Shown: piece after piece, positions 10,197 through 21,439 of the stretch | How positions within the stretch are numbered: position 1 is the stretch's first letter | Layout: every line of letters begins with the position of its first letter | Assembly (NCBI GenBank): GCA_022818135.1 | Contig: JAFMSR010000017.1 | Location: 9,783,144-9,847,143 of the forward strand | Source: Saxidomus purpurata | Lineage: Eukaryota > Mollusca > Bivalvia > Venerida > Veneridae | Length of the DNA: 64,000 nucleotides | Direction: 5' to 3' | Program-made: the position numbers and the translations under genes | The notes under the pieces: generated by a model | Database searches by the model: none | The model's input: only the letters and a program-made list of their open reading frames with translations | Told to the model about the DNA's origin: nothing

Positions 10197-11204
10197 TTAA
10201 TACGGACGTTCCACTTTAAAGCGTGAACGGCGACCGTGTGTTGTTATTCCAAATTTTCTATAAAATGCGGCAAGTTGGCCCCCTTGCGAGTAGTTTTCTT
10301 TCAGCGGTACAACAGCTGTTTTAGCGCCTTTTCCTCCTTGTTGTGTAGATGCAAACGGATATTCATCACATGACATCCCTTTTGTCGTCCAGGTGTTCCC
10401 ACAAGCTTGTTGTCTGTTTCTTGAGGCGGAAGATTTGGTCCGAGTAAGGTATCTGGGTTTCCCGTCATCAAAAGCTCTTTGAATATTTTCACAAATATGT
10501 GGCATTTTTGAACAGTCAAATTTCAATGTTGGTACATATGCACTCCGCTTGCCCCTCTTACTCATGTCCTTCTTATTTGAATTCCGGTTCTTTCTCAGAA
10601 AAAATTGTTTGTTTGAGGTCTTTTGTGCCTTTAAATGTTGATTGTCTTCACTTTTCGGGCGACTTCCCCTGCGTTTTGGGTAAATGTTATCGTTCATAGT
10701 ACTTCTGGTATTTTTGGCATTTGCATCGCTTCTCAAACTTTTCTGTTTTACATTACTGCTCAAAATACTACGGGAATTTTTCAGGTTTACATTACTGCTT
10801 CTGCTGCTTTTCTGATTTTCATTACTTCTCTGCTTAATACCACTTCTTTGGCTGCTTTTCTCATTTACATTTCTACCTCCGCTGCTTTTCTGACCGACAT
10901 TACTACCTCCGCTGCTTTTCTGGCCGACATAACTACCTCCGCTGCTTTTCTGGCCGACATTACTACCTCCGCTGCTTTTCTGGCCGACATTTCTACCTCC
11001 GCTGCTTTTCTGGCCGACATTACTACCTCCGCTGCTTTTCTGGCCGACATTTCTACCTCCGCTGCTTTTCTGATTTACAGTTTTGCTCGTAGTGGTTCTC
11101 TTGCCTGCATTACTGCTTGTAGCACTTCGTCCACCTCGACCTTTCGCAGTGACATATGCCACACAGCATACAAGTAACACACACAATAACCAGACAATCT
11201 TCAT
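10197..11204 (-). CDS. secreted NucA/NucB-type DNase with repetitive pro-region
   Basis: 335 residues in one coding exon. Residues 1-20 are a signal peptide (hydrophobic WLLCVLLVCCVAYV, then TA|KG). Residues 45-118 hold about seven 10-residue repeats (QKSSGGRNVG type), followed by a Lys/Arg/Asn/Ser-rich stretch to 215. RGKR (217-220) is a furin-type cleavage site. Residues 222-335 match the NucA/NucB nuclease family: CDEYPFAS at 279-286 (D280 and E281 as likely catalytic acids), GGKGA at 290-294, KEN at 302-304, QGG at 307-309 and a C-terminal aromatic/basic end. Four cysteines (230, 237, 268, 279) could form disulfides. The family is known mainly from bacteria and fungi as extracellular non-specific DNases. 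The likely role is secreted DNA degradation (defence or nutrition; inference). A splice acceptor (tttctttccag) sits 7 nt upstream of the ATG, so a 5'UTR intron exists. The stop is TAA. Confidence 0.88.
   Translation of the reverse strand: MKIVWLLCVLLVCCVAYVTAKGRGGRSATSSNAGKRTTTSKTVNQKSSGGRNVGQKSSGGSNVGQKSSGGRNVGQKSSGGSNVGQKSSGGSYVGQKSSGGSNVGQKSSGGRNVNEKSSQRSGIKQRSNENQKSSRSSNVNLKNSRSILSSNVKQKSLRSDANAKNTRSTMNDNIYPKRRGSRPKSEDNQHLKAQKTSNKQFFLRKNRNSNKKDMSKRGKRSAYVPTLKFDCSKMPHICENIQRAFDDGKPRYLTRTKSSASRNRQQACGNTWTTKGMSCDEYPFASTQQGGKGAKTAVVPLKENYSQGGQLAAFYRKFGITTHGRRSRFKVERPY
10862..11075 (-). repeat. 30-bp coding minisatellite in the DNase gene
   Basis: Seven 30-bp units (plus-strand core 'cctccgctgcttttctggcc') encode the QKSSGGxxVG repeats. 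Units are near-identical at DNA level, alternating Arg/Ser and Asn/Tyr codons, which indicates recent expansion or homogenisation. Copy number is probably polymorphic (inference). Confidence 0.9.
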
Positions 11205-11265
11205 CGTAGACCTGGAAAGAAATAAAAAATTAATTTCTGTAAAGTTACCTTTTCAAAATTAGAAA

Positions 11266-11313
11266 AAGATGATGATTATTATGGTAATAATAATGATGAT
11301 GATGATGATGATA
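11266..11313. repeat. ATG/TAA trinucleotide microsatellite
   Basis: Runs of 'gatgat' and 'aataat' lie just upstream of the DNase coding exon, in its presumed 5'UTR intron. Confidence 0.8.
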
Positions 11314-11395
11314 AAATGCTAAATGTTTCTCCGTTGAAAAGCAATCACTTTATATTCATAGAAGCACTCTGCTTTTATCATGCTAATACGGGCAT

Positions 11396-11805
11396 TTACC
11401 AGGGGCGTAGGTGTATAGTGAGTGCAAACTTGGTGTAACTGAGAACAATGATAGCAAAATGGCGGATGACGTGATTTTTTAACGAGGTCAAGCGCATTCA
11501 TACCAGGGAAAGTCGTTTTCTTTACGCTATGAAATTATATGAATATGCCATTAGACAAGGGTTATATGTAACCTTCATTCGGATCTTTGTTCCCACCATA
11601 AATGATTCGAAGTTTTGAAGTTATCGAAGGTTGAATCTGATCAGGTGGAAGCTTTCACAAATTTAAACCGAAAGTGCCCCGGACATTTTTCAAAATTTTC
11701 ACCCAAAGCGATAGATGTTGAGGCCAGAGATTGCTTGTTTTACAGGAACATATATATGAAATATTTACCTGCACTTTACTGCGATCACGAGTGTTTTCAT
11801 ACTCA
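11396..11805 (+). repeat. left arm of a 0.4-kb inverted repeat
   Basis: The sequence around 'gatctctggcctc'-type words (here 'gaggccagagattgcttgtt') recurs as reverse complement at 14686-15052, with roughly 85-90% identity by eye. The two arms enclose about 2.9 kb. The 99-residue ORF at 11615-11914 lies in the arm and has no domain support. Confidence 0.75.
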
Positions 11806-12654
11806 TATAATTATCTTGGTTTTAACACATTTTGGCGACATAATTTTTACTTCAATACTTTTAAAGACAAACTTGTTACGCGCGCTTCACTTAGTGCACG
11901 ACAATAAGGAATAACCTGTACAAATGAATGGAATGAACTGAATAATTATCTTTTAACACCGCATTTATACATGTATGTGATTCTCCTTTGATCACACATA
12001 CACCAGTGTTTGCTCTACATTTCTACCTGAAACTGCCTCGAACAATTTATTTATACCTGTTTATTTGCTAATTGCCTCCTTATAATCTTATCTTGAAAGA
12101 AGATGGCAATAGTTATTATAGTTTGACATACTTTCTCGTCCAACAAAATTGGTAGATCGTACTAACGATTTGAAAAATATATTGTATATAATGCAGGTAA
12201 ACCGAATTATACTTACATTATCTGATACATGTATGAAAAGGGCATGACGTCAGCCCTTGTGGAATTTTGTGGCTGGACTTATGTTAATTAGCATCAGCGC
12301 TAAAGTAATTCAAAGTGACCTTTTTGAATGCCATAGTTCGTTTCACGACAGTTTGACAGTATCGGTTAATGATTCACTTCTTGGATTTTTTATAAAAACA
12401 TGCTTGTTTGGAAATGCATTTTCTGCTTAAATATAAATGTAAGTTAATTTCACGACACTGCGACGGCGTTTGTATATCATAGCTTACTTCTTAATTTTCT
12501 GTCTAAGTCGAACCAAAACATCAAAACGACATAATTTGCAAGTACGTGCATAGTATTTTAGAGTTTCGTGGTTGATGCTGAGTAATTCATATAACCAACG
12601 CATCTGAAAGAGGGTAATTATTCTAGCATTCAGGGATAGTGCAATATACAATCT

Positions 12655-12838
12655 CAGTTCCAGAGACATCCCTTGGTTCCTTACAAAGTCCGGCGTTTAT
12701 CACAGATACATACATGTCGGACATCGGTTTAAGGTCTAGACCGAAAGACAAGTATGAATGTTATTGGTGGAGCGAAAAATCGAACCTACGATCTTTACAA
12801 GTCTAGCGCGTTACCACTACAGTACATAATACATGCAC
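12655..12838 (-). mobile_element. tRNA-derived SINE, minus orientation
   Basis: Reverse complement reads A-box-like 'tagtggtaacgcgctaga', B-box 'taggttcgatt', then the same body as the SINE at 7900 ('tagaccttaaaccgatgtcc', 'aggaaccaagg', 'gatgtctctggaac'). It is diverged and sits inside the inverted-arm region. Confidence 0.65.
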
Positions 12839-12960
12839 TTTTGCAGACTGGGCAGGTAACATATCTTGGCCTATAAGAATCGTCTATATGTGATATATAC
12901 CGTAGGAAAGGTTTTTGACCAGATGCCAATTCACTGCACGGATAAATATATAGAGGATAA

Positions 12961-13107
12961 TTGTTGGTTTCGGTGTAAGATCATGTTATAATTTCACCGA
13001 GTGAGCACCAAAAGTGATATTTTCACGAGTGGCGCAGCCACGAGTGAAAATAACAACTTTTGGTGTTCACGAGTGAAATTAACGTGATATTACACCGATA
13101 CCAACAA
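12961..13107. mobile_element. palindromic MITE
   Basis: 147-bp imperfect palindrome. Ends TTGTTGGTTTCGGTGTAA and TTGTTGGTATCGGTGTAA (reverse strand) differ at one base. The centre is 'cacgagtggcgcagccacga', similar in layout to 1337-1477. A derivative strand continues to about 13430 with 'gtggattat' pairs. Confidence 0.75.
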
Positions 13108-13743
13108 TTTTTCTGTTTATTTTATGGTTAAAACTCTACTTTTATTGAGTTTGTTTCTACAAAATATCGAAAATCGCGGGAAACGTCACCAGAAACAGAG
13201 CGCAAATGACGTCATTTAAACGACGTCATCGTCGCATGGTTTCCAGCATTAATTACGCTCGGTATACTTTTTGACGTAAATCCGGGTTAAAGATTGCAAA
13301 ACAGTGAAAAATAAAAATGGTAATCCACTGTTTCAAAACTGTGGATTATCACTTTTATTTCACTGAGAAAACTCTATAATTCACTAAAAACATAAAATAA
13401 AGTGGATTATTACACCCTGAACGTGGCAGTGATATAAACTGTGTAGCAGCAGTATTTGAATAGGGACATTTAGAGCGACACAGAAACCAAGTAGTTAACG
13501 GACGCCGTTTGGGTTTCTAAACTGTTTTAGCTTTTAGCCTAACCATTCGTACACGAGGTTGTCAGCCATAATTTTTCGACCCCGCAACCACTGCTAAACC
13601 CTGTTCATTTCTTTTAGATATCTTAAGATACTAGAATCTAGATATAGCATGAAATTAACAGGGAATCTCTACGACCTCAAACAAGACGTATACTATTAAA
13701 GAGAAGCGCGCGTGACGGTTTGTTTTAAAATGTGTTTAATTAA

Positions 13744-14667
13744 GGGGGATCACTGGTGAGGTTTTGAATTTTGGCACTTCCGGAAATTTGCATTTGTTAT
13801 ATTTACAAAATGATGAGTTAACTGGAAAAAACAATTATGTAGTAGTAAACTTAGGCACAATAGGAATATTTTAGTGTAAAAAAATTGAACATTTTTTAGA
13901 AAAAATATTTTGACCTCACATTTTGTGATTAAATTGAAAAAAATGGTCATATGCCAAAATGAAGGTAGGGGTACAAAAATAGTCATTTCTCAATAACCAT
14001 TAAGATAATAACTTAATTCAAACTTTATTACAAGAAGAATTGTTAGGATATAAAAATCATTATAACACATTCCTTTTACAGTTTGTTACAGACCTATGCC
14101 GTCATATCTCAAAGCTCGTTGAAATCTAAAAAAAAACATTTTTTGTCAGTTTTTTATTTTCTTTCTTATATGCACATTGACCCCAATTTTTTATTTTTGC
14201 ATTCTAAAACAAAGGTTTTAATCAAACTGTTGGCAAAATATCTGAAAAACCTTGTTATTCCTTTATCATGAAATATTTGTATATAATTATATTTATCAGA
14301 AATTTAAAAAATGAACTTTAGTAAAGTGGGTGGGGTAATAACAAGGAGCGTAATATCTATTCAGATGATGATAGACAATCTCTAATTTTTCATCCTAATG
14401 TATGACAATCTACATTAGAATAGATTAAAAATTGATACCCATTCTGAAATATACACCACATACATAAACATTTACAATACGAAAATTCTAGCTAATTCTG
14501 CATTAAGCACCTTATCTGATAGTGTATCACTAAAAAATAATATTGTGAAAAGTTAAGTCATTGACCTATCACCATTTTTCCAGAAATTAACTAGCAATAT
14601 GTTAGTCTCCATAAAAAACAGGGTCAATAAAATTTCTCGTTATTTTGAATTTCAGCAGTGATCCCCC
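13744..14667. mobile_element. TTAA-flanked non-autonomous transposon, family B
   Basis: 924 bp bounded by TTAA at 13740-13743 and 14668-14671. Terminal inverted repeats are GGGGGATCACTG-G/C-TGA. The interior is very AT-rich with no transposase. Distinct from family A in sequence but with the same target site, so probably mobilised by a piggyBac-like or other TTAA-specific enzyme (inference). It abuts the inner edge of the right inverted arm. Confidence 0.75.
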
Positions 14668-14685
14668 TTAAACGAGGATATTTGA

Positions 14686-15052
14686 ATATGAAAACACTCG
14701 TGATCGCAGTAAAGTGCAGGTAAATAGTGACGCTTCCTATATATTTTATTCTATACAAACAAGCGATCTCTGGCCTCAACATATATCGCTTTGGGTGAAA
14801 ATTTTGAAAATTGGCCGGGGCACTTTCGGTTTCTATTCGTGAAAGCTTCCGCCTGATCAGATTCAGCCTTCAATCTTCAATGCGGATGGAAACATAGAAC
14901 CGAGTGAAGGTTACATATAATCCTTGACTAACGGCCTTTTCATATAATTTCATAAAGAAAACGACTTTCTCTGATATGCATGCGATTGACGCTATCGTTT
15001 ACTCTCATTTTTCTCACTTAAACCAAGTTTGCACCCACTATACACATATTCC
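14686..15052 (-). repeat. right arm of the 0.4-kb inverted repeat
   Basis: Reverse complement of 11396-11805, from 'gaaaacactcgtgatcgcag' to the 'ccaagtttgcacccactata' segment. The pair could be the long termini of a large foldback element or an inverted segmental duplication. Confidence 0.75.
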
Positions 15053-15587
15053 CCTGTTTACAAACCACGTGTTACGAATGCATGTACAAATGTAAACTGA
15101 ATCGTCAATTTACACCTACATCTATATTTTATTATTAAACACTTACAATTTAAACATTATAACGCAATTCTTGCAGACGACATTACAAATTACAAAGTAC
15201 TCACAAAAAACAGAAACTTTCGTATATCTATACTCACACAACCAACTCTTCCTACATGCACATCCGCTAAGTCAGACTACTCGGTAACAAACTAGGTAAC
15301 TCTTTAAATATATTTGTTTGCAGTGACCTCGGATCTAGTTTTTTCTTTTATCAGTTATAACTTTATCTAGAGTATGCTATTTTTTTTCTTAAAAGCAACA
15401 AGTCAAAGTTTTCTTTGCTACGGTGAAGGATGAAAAGAAATTAGTTGATCTAGAGAAAATTAAGTAATTTGTTGAACAAGTGCAAATTTGAAATAAACAC
15501 TTTTATGCATGGTCCAACATACTTAGTCTCACTTTCGTTTTGTTGTAAAACTCGTAGCGGTTACTTCCCCTTACATTTTCGGAAATG

Positions 15588-15803
15588 TTACTCGAGTAAG
15601 AGCTTAATCTCTGATCTATCAAACCCATGTAACCATAGGTGCCCACGAGTTGACCAGAATACATTCTATTCTTACTCGAGTAACCCGGGTAACTTATTCC
15701 AAAATGCCCAATGTATTCTGGTCATCTCGTGGGCAACTGGGAGGTACATGAGTTGGGTAGATCAGAGATTAAGCGCATGTGCAAAGCTTACTCGAGTTAC
15801 TAG
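15588..15803. mobile_element. hairpin element with 85-bp arms
   Basis: The left arm (ttactcgagtaagagcttaa...gaccagaatacatt) pairs with the right arm (aatgtattctggtc...cttactcgagtta). A second copy of 'ttactcgagtaa' lies in the loop. Indels within the arms show age. The ORFs over it are by-products. Confidence 0.7.
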
Positions 15804-15884
15804 ATTCCGAAAAAGCCCATAGGCAACCGCACCAAGCTAAAAAAAATAAAAGAATTGTGTTGTATGGATTGCCGGTTAGGACAT

Positions 15885-16295
15885 GCCATTTGCTAATTGC
15901 TTATTGCTATTTGTCAATTGCTTATTTGCCATGCAGTTGCTTATTGCTGATTGCTGTTACTTATTGTCATTTGCTTATTGCTAATAGCTATTTCATTTTG
16001 ATATTTGCCGACTGCTTATTTGCGATTTGCCAGTTGCTTGTTGTTATATGCCAAAATTGCTATTTGCCAATTGCTTATTGCTATTTGTCAATTGCTTATT
16101 TGCCAATTGCTTTTTGCCTTTTACTTATTGCTCATTGCTATTACTTATTGCCATTTGCTCATTGCTTATAGCTATTTCTTATTGCTATTTGCCAATTGCT
16201 TATTTGCGATTTGCCAGTTGCTTGTTGTTATATGATAAAAATTGTATTTGCCAATTGCTTATTGCTATTTGCCAATTGCTTATTTGCTATTTTAT
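15885..16295. repeat. degenerate minisatellite on TTGCTATTTGCCAATTGC
   Basis: About 400 bp of variants of 'ttgccaattgcttattgcta' with a period near 21, plus a larger duplication ('gatttgccagttgcttgttg' occurs twice, about 185 bp apart). The overlapping Leu/Ile/Cys-rich ORFs here are artefacts of the repeat. Confidence 0.9.
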
Positions 16296-16514
16296 AGTTC
16301 AGTTCAGTGCTTAAAAGTCTGCATGATTTCAGTTTTAATATTGCAATCACGACATGTATTCTATTAGCTGCTATTTTCTTGACTCAGTCTTTTCCTGTTC
16401 CGATAGCCTTTTAAGAATGATGGAAAATTTCACTTGCGTTTGAAAACCTGAGAGACATGAATCACGTTCGACACCTTTTCATTCTAAACTTATTTTATAG
16501 ATAAGAAGAATAGA

Positions 16515-17310
16515 TATGTGTTCTAGCTTGAAAAAGGGCAGCAATCAAAACATTCACACAAACAGACCCATTTAATACCTGAAGGGAAAGATTTTTGAAA
16601 GATTTGAAAAATGTTAACAATTTCATTTCTATGCTCCCTGAGAATGGCTGGTCTAATACGATCTGGTCCAGGAGTTTTATCAGGTTTAAGGTTGGACAAC
16701 AATTTTAAGATTCCATTTCGGTCAATATGCATCTCAGGCATATGTGGATAGGCAAACACTTTTTCAGCTTTTGGAGACAGTTTTATTTGGAAGAAAATGG
16801 CGATTTTCTGCAGAAGACAGATTTAAACTGATTATTTTATATGTTTGCTTTATCAGGATTGTTTGGTTTCAAGAAGCCTTAGACTTGGTTTTTAAGAAAG
16901 GATACACTTTGGTTGTCTTATTTTGGTTCTTTATTAGTATGTAAAGTTTCTTCGAAGCACATCTGTTTGGAGTACCACCATCAATACTTGGATTACTTGT
17001 TTTCTAGGCATTCATTCAGTGTGTGCATTTTTAATTTTTGTATCAAGTAATTATTTTAGTGTTTTAAATCTGTTGTTCGAGTTAGGACTGGAAATTTTAC
17101 ATTTTCATTTTCATCTATGAACCTGACACAAATAGCATTTAACTGAAGGAGAATCTGCATCCTGTAAAATAGACTGTCTGAATTGAGTCATGAACTTTTT
17201 GAATTCCGTCCAGTTAGCTTTTCTACGAAGAGGTATATTACGAAGTTTTTGTTTTAGTATGTTTTGCCGTGCATTTGCAATGGTAGATATCATATTATGA
17301 CCACCAACAC
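16515..17310 (-). pseudogene. LINE relic: reverse-transcriptase N-terminal part
   Basis: Minus-strand frames give 'NGILKLLSNLKPDKTPGPDR' + 'IRPAILREH', the fingers motif of Jockey-like reverse transcriptases, and upstream of it (17111-17293) a basic segment 'ANWTEFKKFMTQFRQSIL' typical of the linker after the endonuclease. Stops and frameshifts separate the parts. No intact endonuclease is seen. Confidence 0.7.
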
Positions 17311-18254
17311 CAGGGAGGGTATATGGTGTTTTCAGACACTACTTGGGTCAAGTTGAAGTCATTTAAGATTTCTTAATCATATACAATGGAAGGCTTTAAG
17401 TGTGGTAAGAATCCCAAAGTAAGTTAAGGAAGGTTATGAGAATTCGGAATCCGAGTTGTTTGTTGACAATTAATTGATAGTTTACGTAAACAATTTCTAA
17501 TGTATTTACCAGTTTAGAATAAGATTTTGGAACTTTTGATGCTGTGTCATCACCCGGAAGAGAGTTGAAACTGATATGTGTAGATACAGAGATAATATTT
17601 GAAATGTTTGAATATTTAGATGTTCACATGAGTTACATGTTAAAACAAAGGAGGTGTCGTTGTCAACTAGCTACCAGAACCAATCCCGGTCCAAACTTTT
17701 GCCGGAAATGTAATACCACAAACTGCAATCATCACATTCTACTGCTGGGTCATTATCTAGTATTTCTTTGCTGCAGGAATCATAGGGATATTAAGGACCT
17801 TGGTTAGACTCAGTATCGCAGAAAGATTGCTAGATTTTGACAATTATTTTTTAATTCTCCATTCCCGTCTACGTAAGAAAGATTTCCATAAATACTCATT
17901 CTTTCCTATTCCAATCGTCCTTTGACTATTAGACTATCAAACTACATTGCACTGATCCCCAATTGAACCAGTTCAAGCGGGCAGCGGTGATATCCAATAT
18001 AAGCCCAATTAATGATTTGACTTTAAACTGTAGAATAACACTTTTCTCACCTGACATGTTTTAACAATAGCACACCGATTTTACCGCATATTCTAACTAC
18101 CATGGTGGTCTTTTCGTAAGGTTTTACTCCTCAACTGACGTGCTATATTGCAATCTTTAACACTCGTTCTAGAGGCCGAAGACAGTAACCCGTAACTAGA
18201 TAAACAATCTTTTATCTGTGGAAGCAACATTTACAATGCGTAAAAAGTCAAAAA
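17311..18254. other. no gene seen
   Basis: One 87-residue Cys-containing ORF (17544-17807, plus) has no paired splice sites or recognisable finger pattern. It may be part of the degenerate LINE neighbourhood. Otherwise unremarkable. Confidence 0.4.
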
Positions 18255-18327
18255 AACAAAAATAATATCAAACAGGGAATGCCACGTACCAAAAACGCAG
18301 CCTCCCCAAAACGAGCCCCACAGCACC

Positions 18328-18437
<110 letters not shown>

Positions 18438-18439
18438 AA

Positions 18440-19040
18440 CATACACTACCAACACACACAAGCACTGTACTACAGTGTATATACACATAATCTATATAGA
18501 AAAAATAGTAGAAAGCACAAACTGAATACCTAGTACTACGTTATGACCTCATGTGCATGTGCGCATCCGCCAAACCGTGTCTTAGATCCGGTCATTTAAT
18601 AGGTAGATCCAATTCACCAAGGTCAAGACCGTACCTCCTCATATGACACAAGTACTAGTTTTTCCAGGAAGCGGGCTCGAGAGTGACTCGATAAGCCACA
18701 CGCTTTCTTCACAATCGAGCTAAAATAAGTTAATATAAACTAATTCAGAAGTGATTAACGATTACATTTCTGATCAAGTCCTTGTTACATCCGGGGCCCC
18801 CAGGGTTCGGTCCATGGTCCTTAGCTCTTCCTACTCTACATAAATAATCTCCCTGACACGAGCACCTGTTAGGTGCGGCTATTCGCTGATGATACAGCTG
18901 TTTACCTTTCTGGTTATCAAAGGTTACAAATAATCTAAAACTAGTAAATCATTTCAGCTCAGGTAGAACCTCCTCAAGACCCCTGACAGTCGCAGGTTAA
19001 AGATACAGATGCAGAAACAAGGTAATCCGGGTACCAAACC
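18440..19040. other. no gene seen
   Basis: Non-coding with no clear repeat structure. A RT-like remnant ('gcggctattcgctgatgata') near 18885 is reminiscent of a FADD box but too short to call. Confidence 0.35.
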
Positions 19041-19044
19041 ATAG

Positions 19045-19256
19045 CTCTTCACGAACAAGTCTTTGGTTCTCCGACGTGCCCGGTGTATAGCACCGATACA
19101 CACGAGACTACCTCTGGGTTTCTAACCAGTTCATCTTTAAATTGGTGGTAAACACTGAAAACCGTTTCTGAAAATTTAAGGGCCCTTGGTGGGATTTGAA
19201 CCGGGACCTTCTTGGTAATTCAGAGCGCTAACCACTCCAACACTGCACCACCTTAC
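19045..19256 (-). mobile_element. tRNA-derived SINE, second type
   Basis: Reverse complement: tRNA-like head 'gtggttagcgctctgaatta' and B-box 'cggttcaaatccc', then a 100-bp body ending 'tcggtgctatacaccg' and 'ggagaacc'. The tail module matches the end of the SINE at 7900, but the middle differs, suggesting a related but distinct family. Confidence 0.6.
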
Positions 19257-19259
19257 GGA

Positions 19260-21169
19260 CTTTTTAAAGTACTCCCTTCCCACCATACCACAGTCCTTTG
19301 GAATAGGTTACCCCCGCGTACTACAATATTGCTGATTTGAACATTCAAGCAGGCAATTAGTCCAGCTCAGTGTTAAACTCTTGTGAACAATGTTTGCAAT
19401 TTTGCTTGTCATAAAAAAGGTTAACTCCAGATTAAATTTATTTAATGGATATAATAAGTTTCTTGATTTAAATATAAGAAAAACCCTTTGTAAATCCTTG
19501 ATCCAATAACACTTTGACAATGCCTGCTCTTCCAAGTGCAATGGCGTTACTTAAACTCTGAAAAAAAATAAAGCTCAGGTTACTCAAAATAAGGTTATCC
19601 GATTCATTTTGAATGTCCCACCAAGATCTTCGTTGAATGGTGGTGACTTCCATAATATCGGTATGTTTAAACTGCAGGACAGGGTAAAACAACTGGAAAT
19701 GAATCATGTACATAAAATATACTATGATCAGTCTCCATTATAATATGAAGGAACCTTTCATTAAGAGAAGTGATGTACATTCATTATAGAACAAGAAGGA
19801 GTAATTTCAATGTATATGTACCTAAGATTAATAATATGTCTTCTACAACTTTTTATTATAACAGTATTGTCACATGGAATGCTCTGACTGAGAACATTCA
19901 GTCCATGAAAAATCACTATATAGGTTTAAGAAAGAAGTAAAAATGCATTTTAAACTCCTATATATTATAGTTAATTTTTACCTAGTAACTACACACACTC
20001 ATTTTTAGAGCTGTTTGTACACTTTGAATCATTTTCAGCAATATTTTTAAATCTTGATATATTCATCTACCCCAGGGATCGTATATAATATAATAAAACC
20101 TGTCTATCCTTAATTGCTTTCTTTGCATATGAGAATTTATGAAAACATCAAGGTCTTTAAAAAAACTATTTGAAAGACCTTGGAAAACATGTTAATGGAC
20201 CCACATGGAAATAAGTCTTTGGACTTTTCTTGGCATTCCCATGTGGCAGAAAAAGTGTCACAGCCAGGGCCAATACACACCACAAATTTACCATAGGTTT
20301 ATATAGGAGCGCTGTCATTAACTCGCGATAACATTTTAACTAATAAAGTTATTTTAAAATCACAAACGGGGTGATAAAATTAACATTTCCCCTTTTTAAT
20401 GAATATTTTTTATTCTTCTGAGACTTTTTTGTTTGGTCTTTTTTTACTAAAACTCTACCCGTCGTTTTACTATATAATATATAGTAAAACGCCCAAAATG
20501 TGACATTTTAAGTTAAAATTTTGCAGTTTATCTTCAATTTGTTCAAAAACTATAACACTTACTTTAGAATCACAAACGGGATTGAATAAAACAATAATTC
20601 TACATTTAAGTGATACATTTTATATAAAAATAAAGAAAGAAGAGAATGGTCTTTTTTAAAGGTTTTGTTTAACAGGTATATAATCTTATTTTTACGATCG
20701 GAGCTCGGGTGCTTCCGTAATGCTGGCCGAACACTTCCGAATGATTGATCTAACTGCTTCAGGCCATCGATAAGTTTTATGGCCGGACTTACGTAACTTT
20801 ATCATGATCTTTAAAACGTTGTATATTTGGTGTTGTTTTACATTAAAATACAAACTGGGTTAGAATCTTTAGTTTTTTGTTCATAAAAAGGCAAAACCTT
20901 TCATTGAAACCAGATATACATGATATCGTCCCATGAAATTTTCAGTATCATTATCAATAATATTAATTAGCTTTTGATGTTAATTTGCAACACATAAAAG
21001 ATTCACTAGGCATGTATTTTTATTTCGAAGCACTTGCACGGGATATTTTATTTTGTTTCACTTTTTCTTTGTCTCGAGTGAAAGGCAAGCATTCGCTCCA
21101 CTGAAATTAGTGTCATTTTATAGGTGTCACAGAGTTTCTTCCAGATTCAAAATAAACAAAAAGCGAGTG
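19260..21169. other. no gene seen
   Basis: AT-rich. Contains a short perfect palindrome around 20462-20493 (gttttactatata/tatatagtaaaac). ORFs 19308-19541 and 19468-19713 overlap and have no domain support, although the plus strand near 19590-19960 looks like a weathered LINE 3' end ('gttatccgattcattttgaa'). Confidence 0.35.
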
Positions 21170-21436
21170 TACTCAAAATCCCTTGGTCAAATCCCTTGGT
21201 CTAAAAATGGCATAATAGTCGTAATCCCCTTGATGAATTTTACAAGTGGAAAAGCATATAAGATCTACTGAATAAAAAAACTTACTGAATGTTTTCTTTG
21301 TCTCTAGTTTAACTTAACTATAGCGAATGATTTAAAAAAATCAAAATTATTTAAATTAAAGTGTAAATCCATCAAGGGGATTATGACTACTATGCCATTT
21401 TTGGACCAAGGGCATTATGACCAAGGGGATTTGAGT
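21170..21436. mobile_element. hairpin MITE with 70-bp arms
   Basis: The left arm 'aaaatggcataatagtcgta' + 'atccccttgatgaattttac' pairs with the right arm 'tccatcaaggggattatgac' + 'tactatgccattttt'. The loop is about 125 bp. Each arm also contains 'cccttggtc' twice. No target duplication was resolved. Confidence 0.7.
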
Positions 21437-21439
21437 GTC

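Noticed and set aside
10301..10519. Alternative minus ORF in the DNase domain region
   Set aside because: Different frame of the same DNA with no motif; the 335-residue frame has the nuclease signature.
10635..11177. 180-residue plus-strand ORF opposite the DNase gene, Ala/Phe/Thr repeats
   Set aside because: Antisense shadow of the 30-bp coding repeat; the minus strand has signal peptide, stop, splice acceptor and a domain.
15779..16314. Overlapping Leu/Ile/Cys/Tyr-rich ORFs resembling membrane proteins
   Set aside because: They are readings of a degenerate tandem repeat in several frames at once.
17544..17807. Cys-rich ORF as a zinc-binding protein
   Set aside because: Cysteine spacing fits no finger I recognise, and it lies beside a LINE relic with no splice partners.
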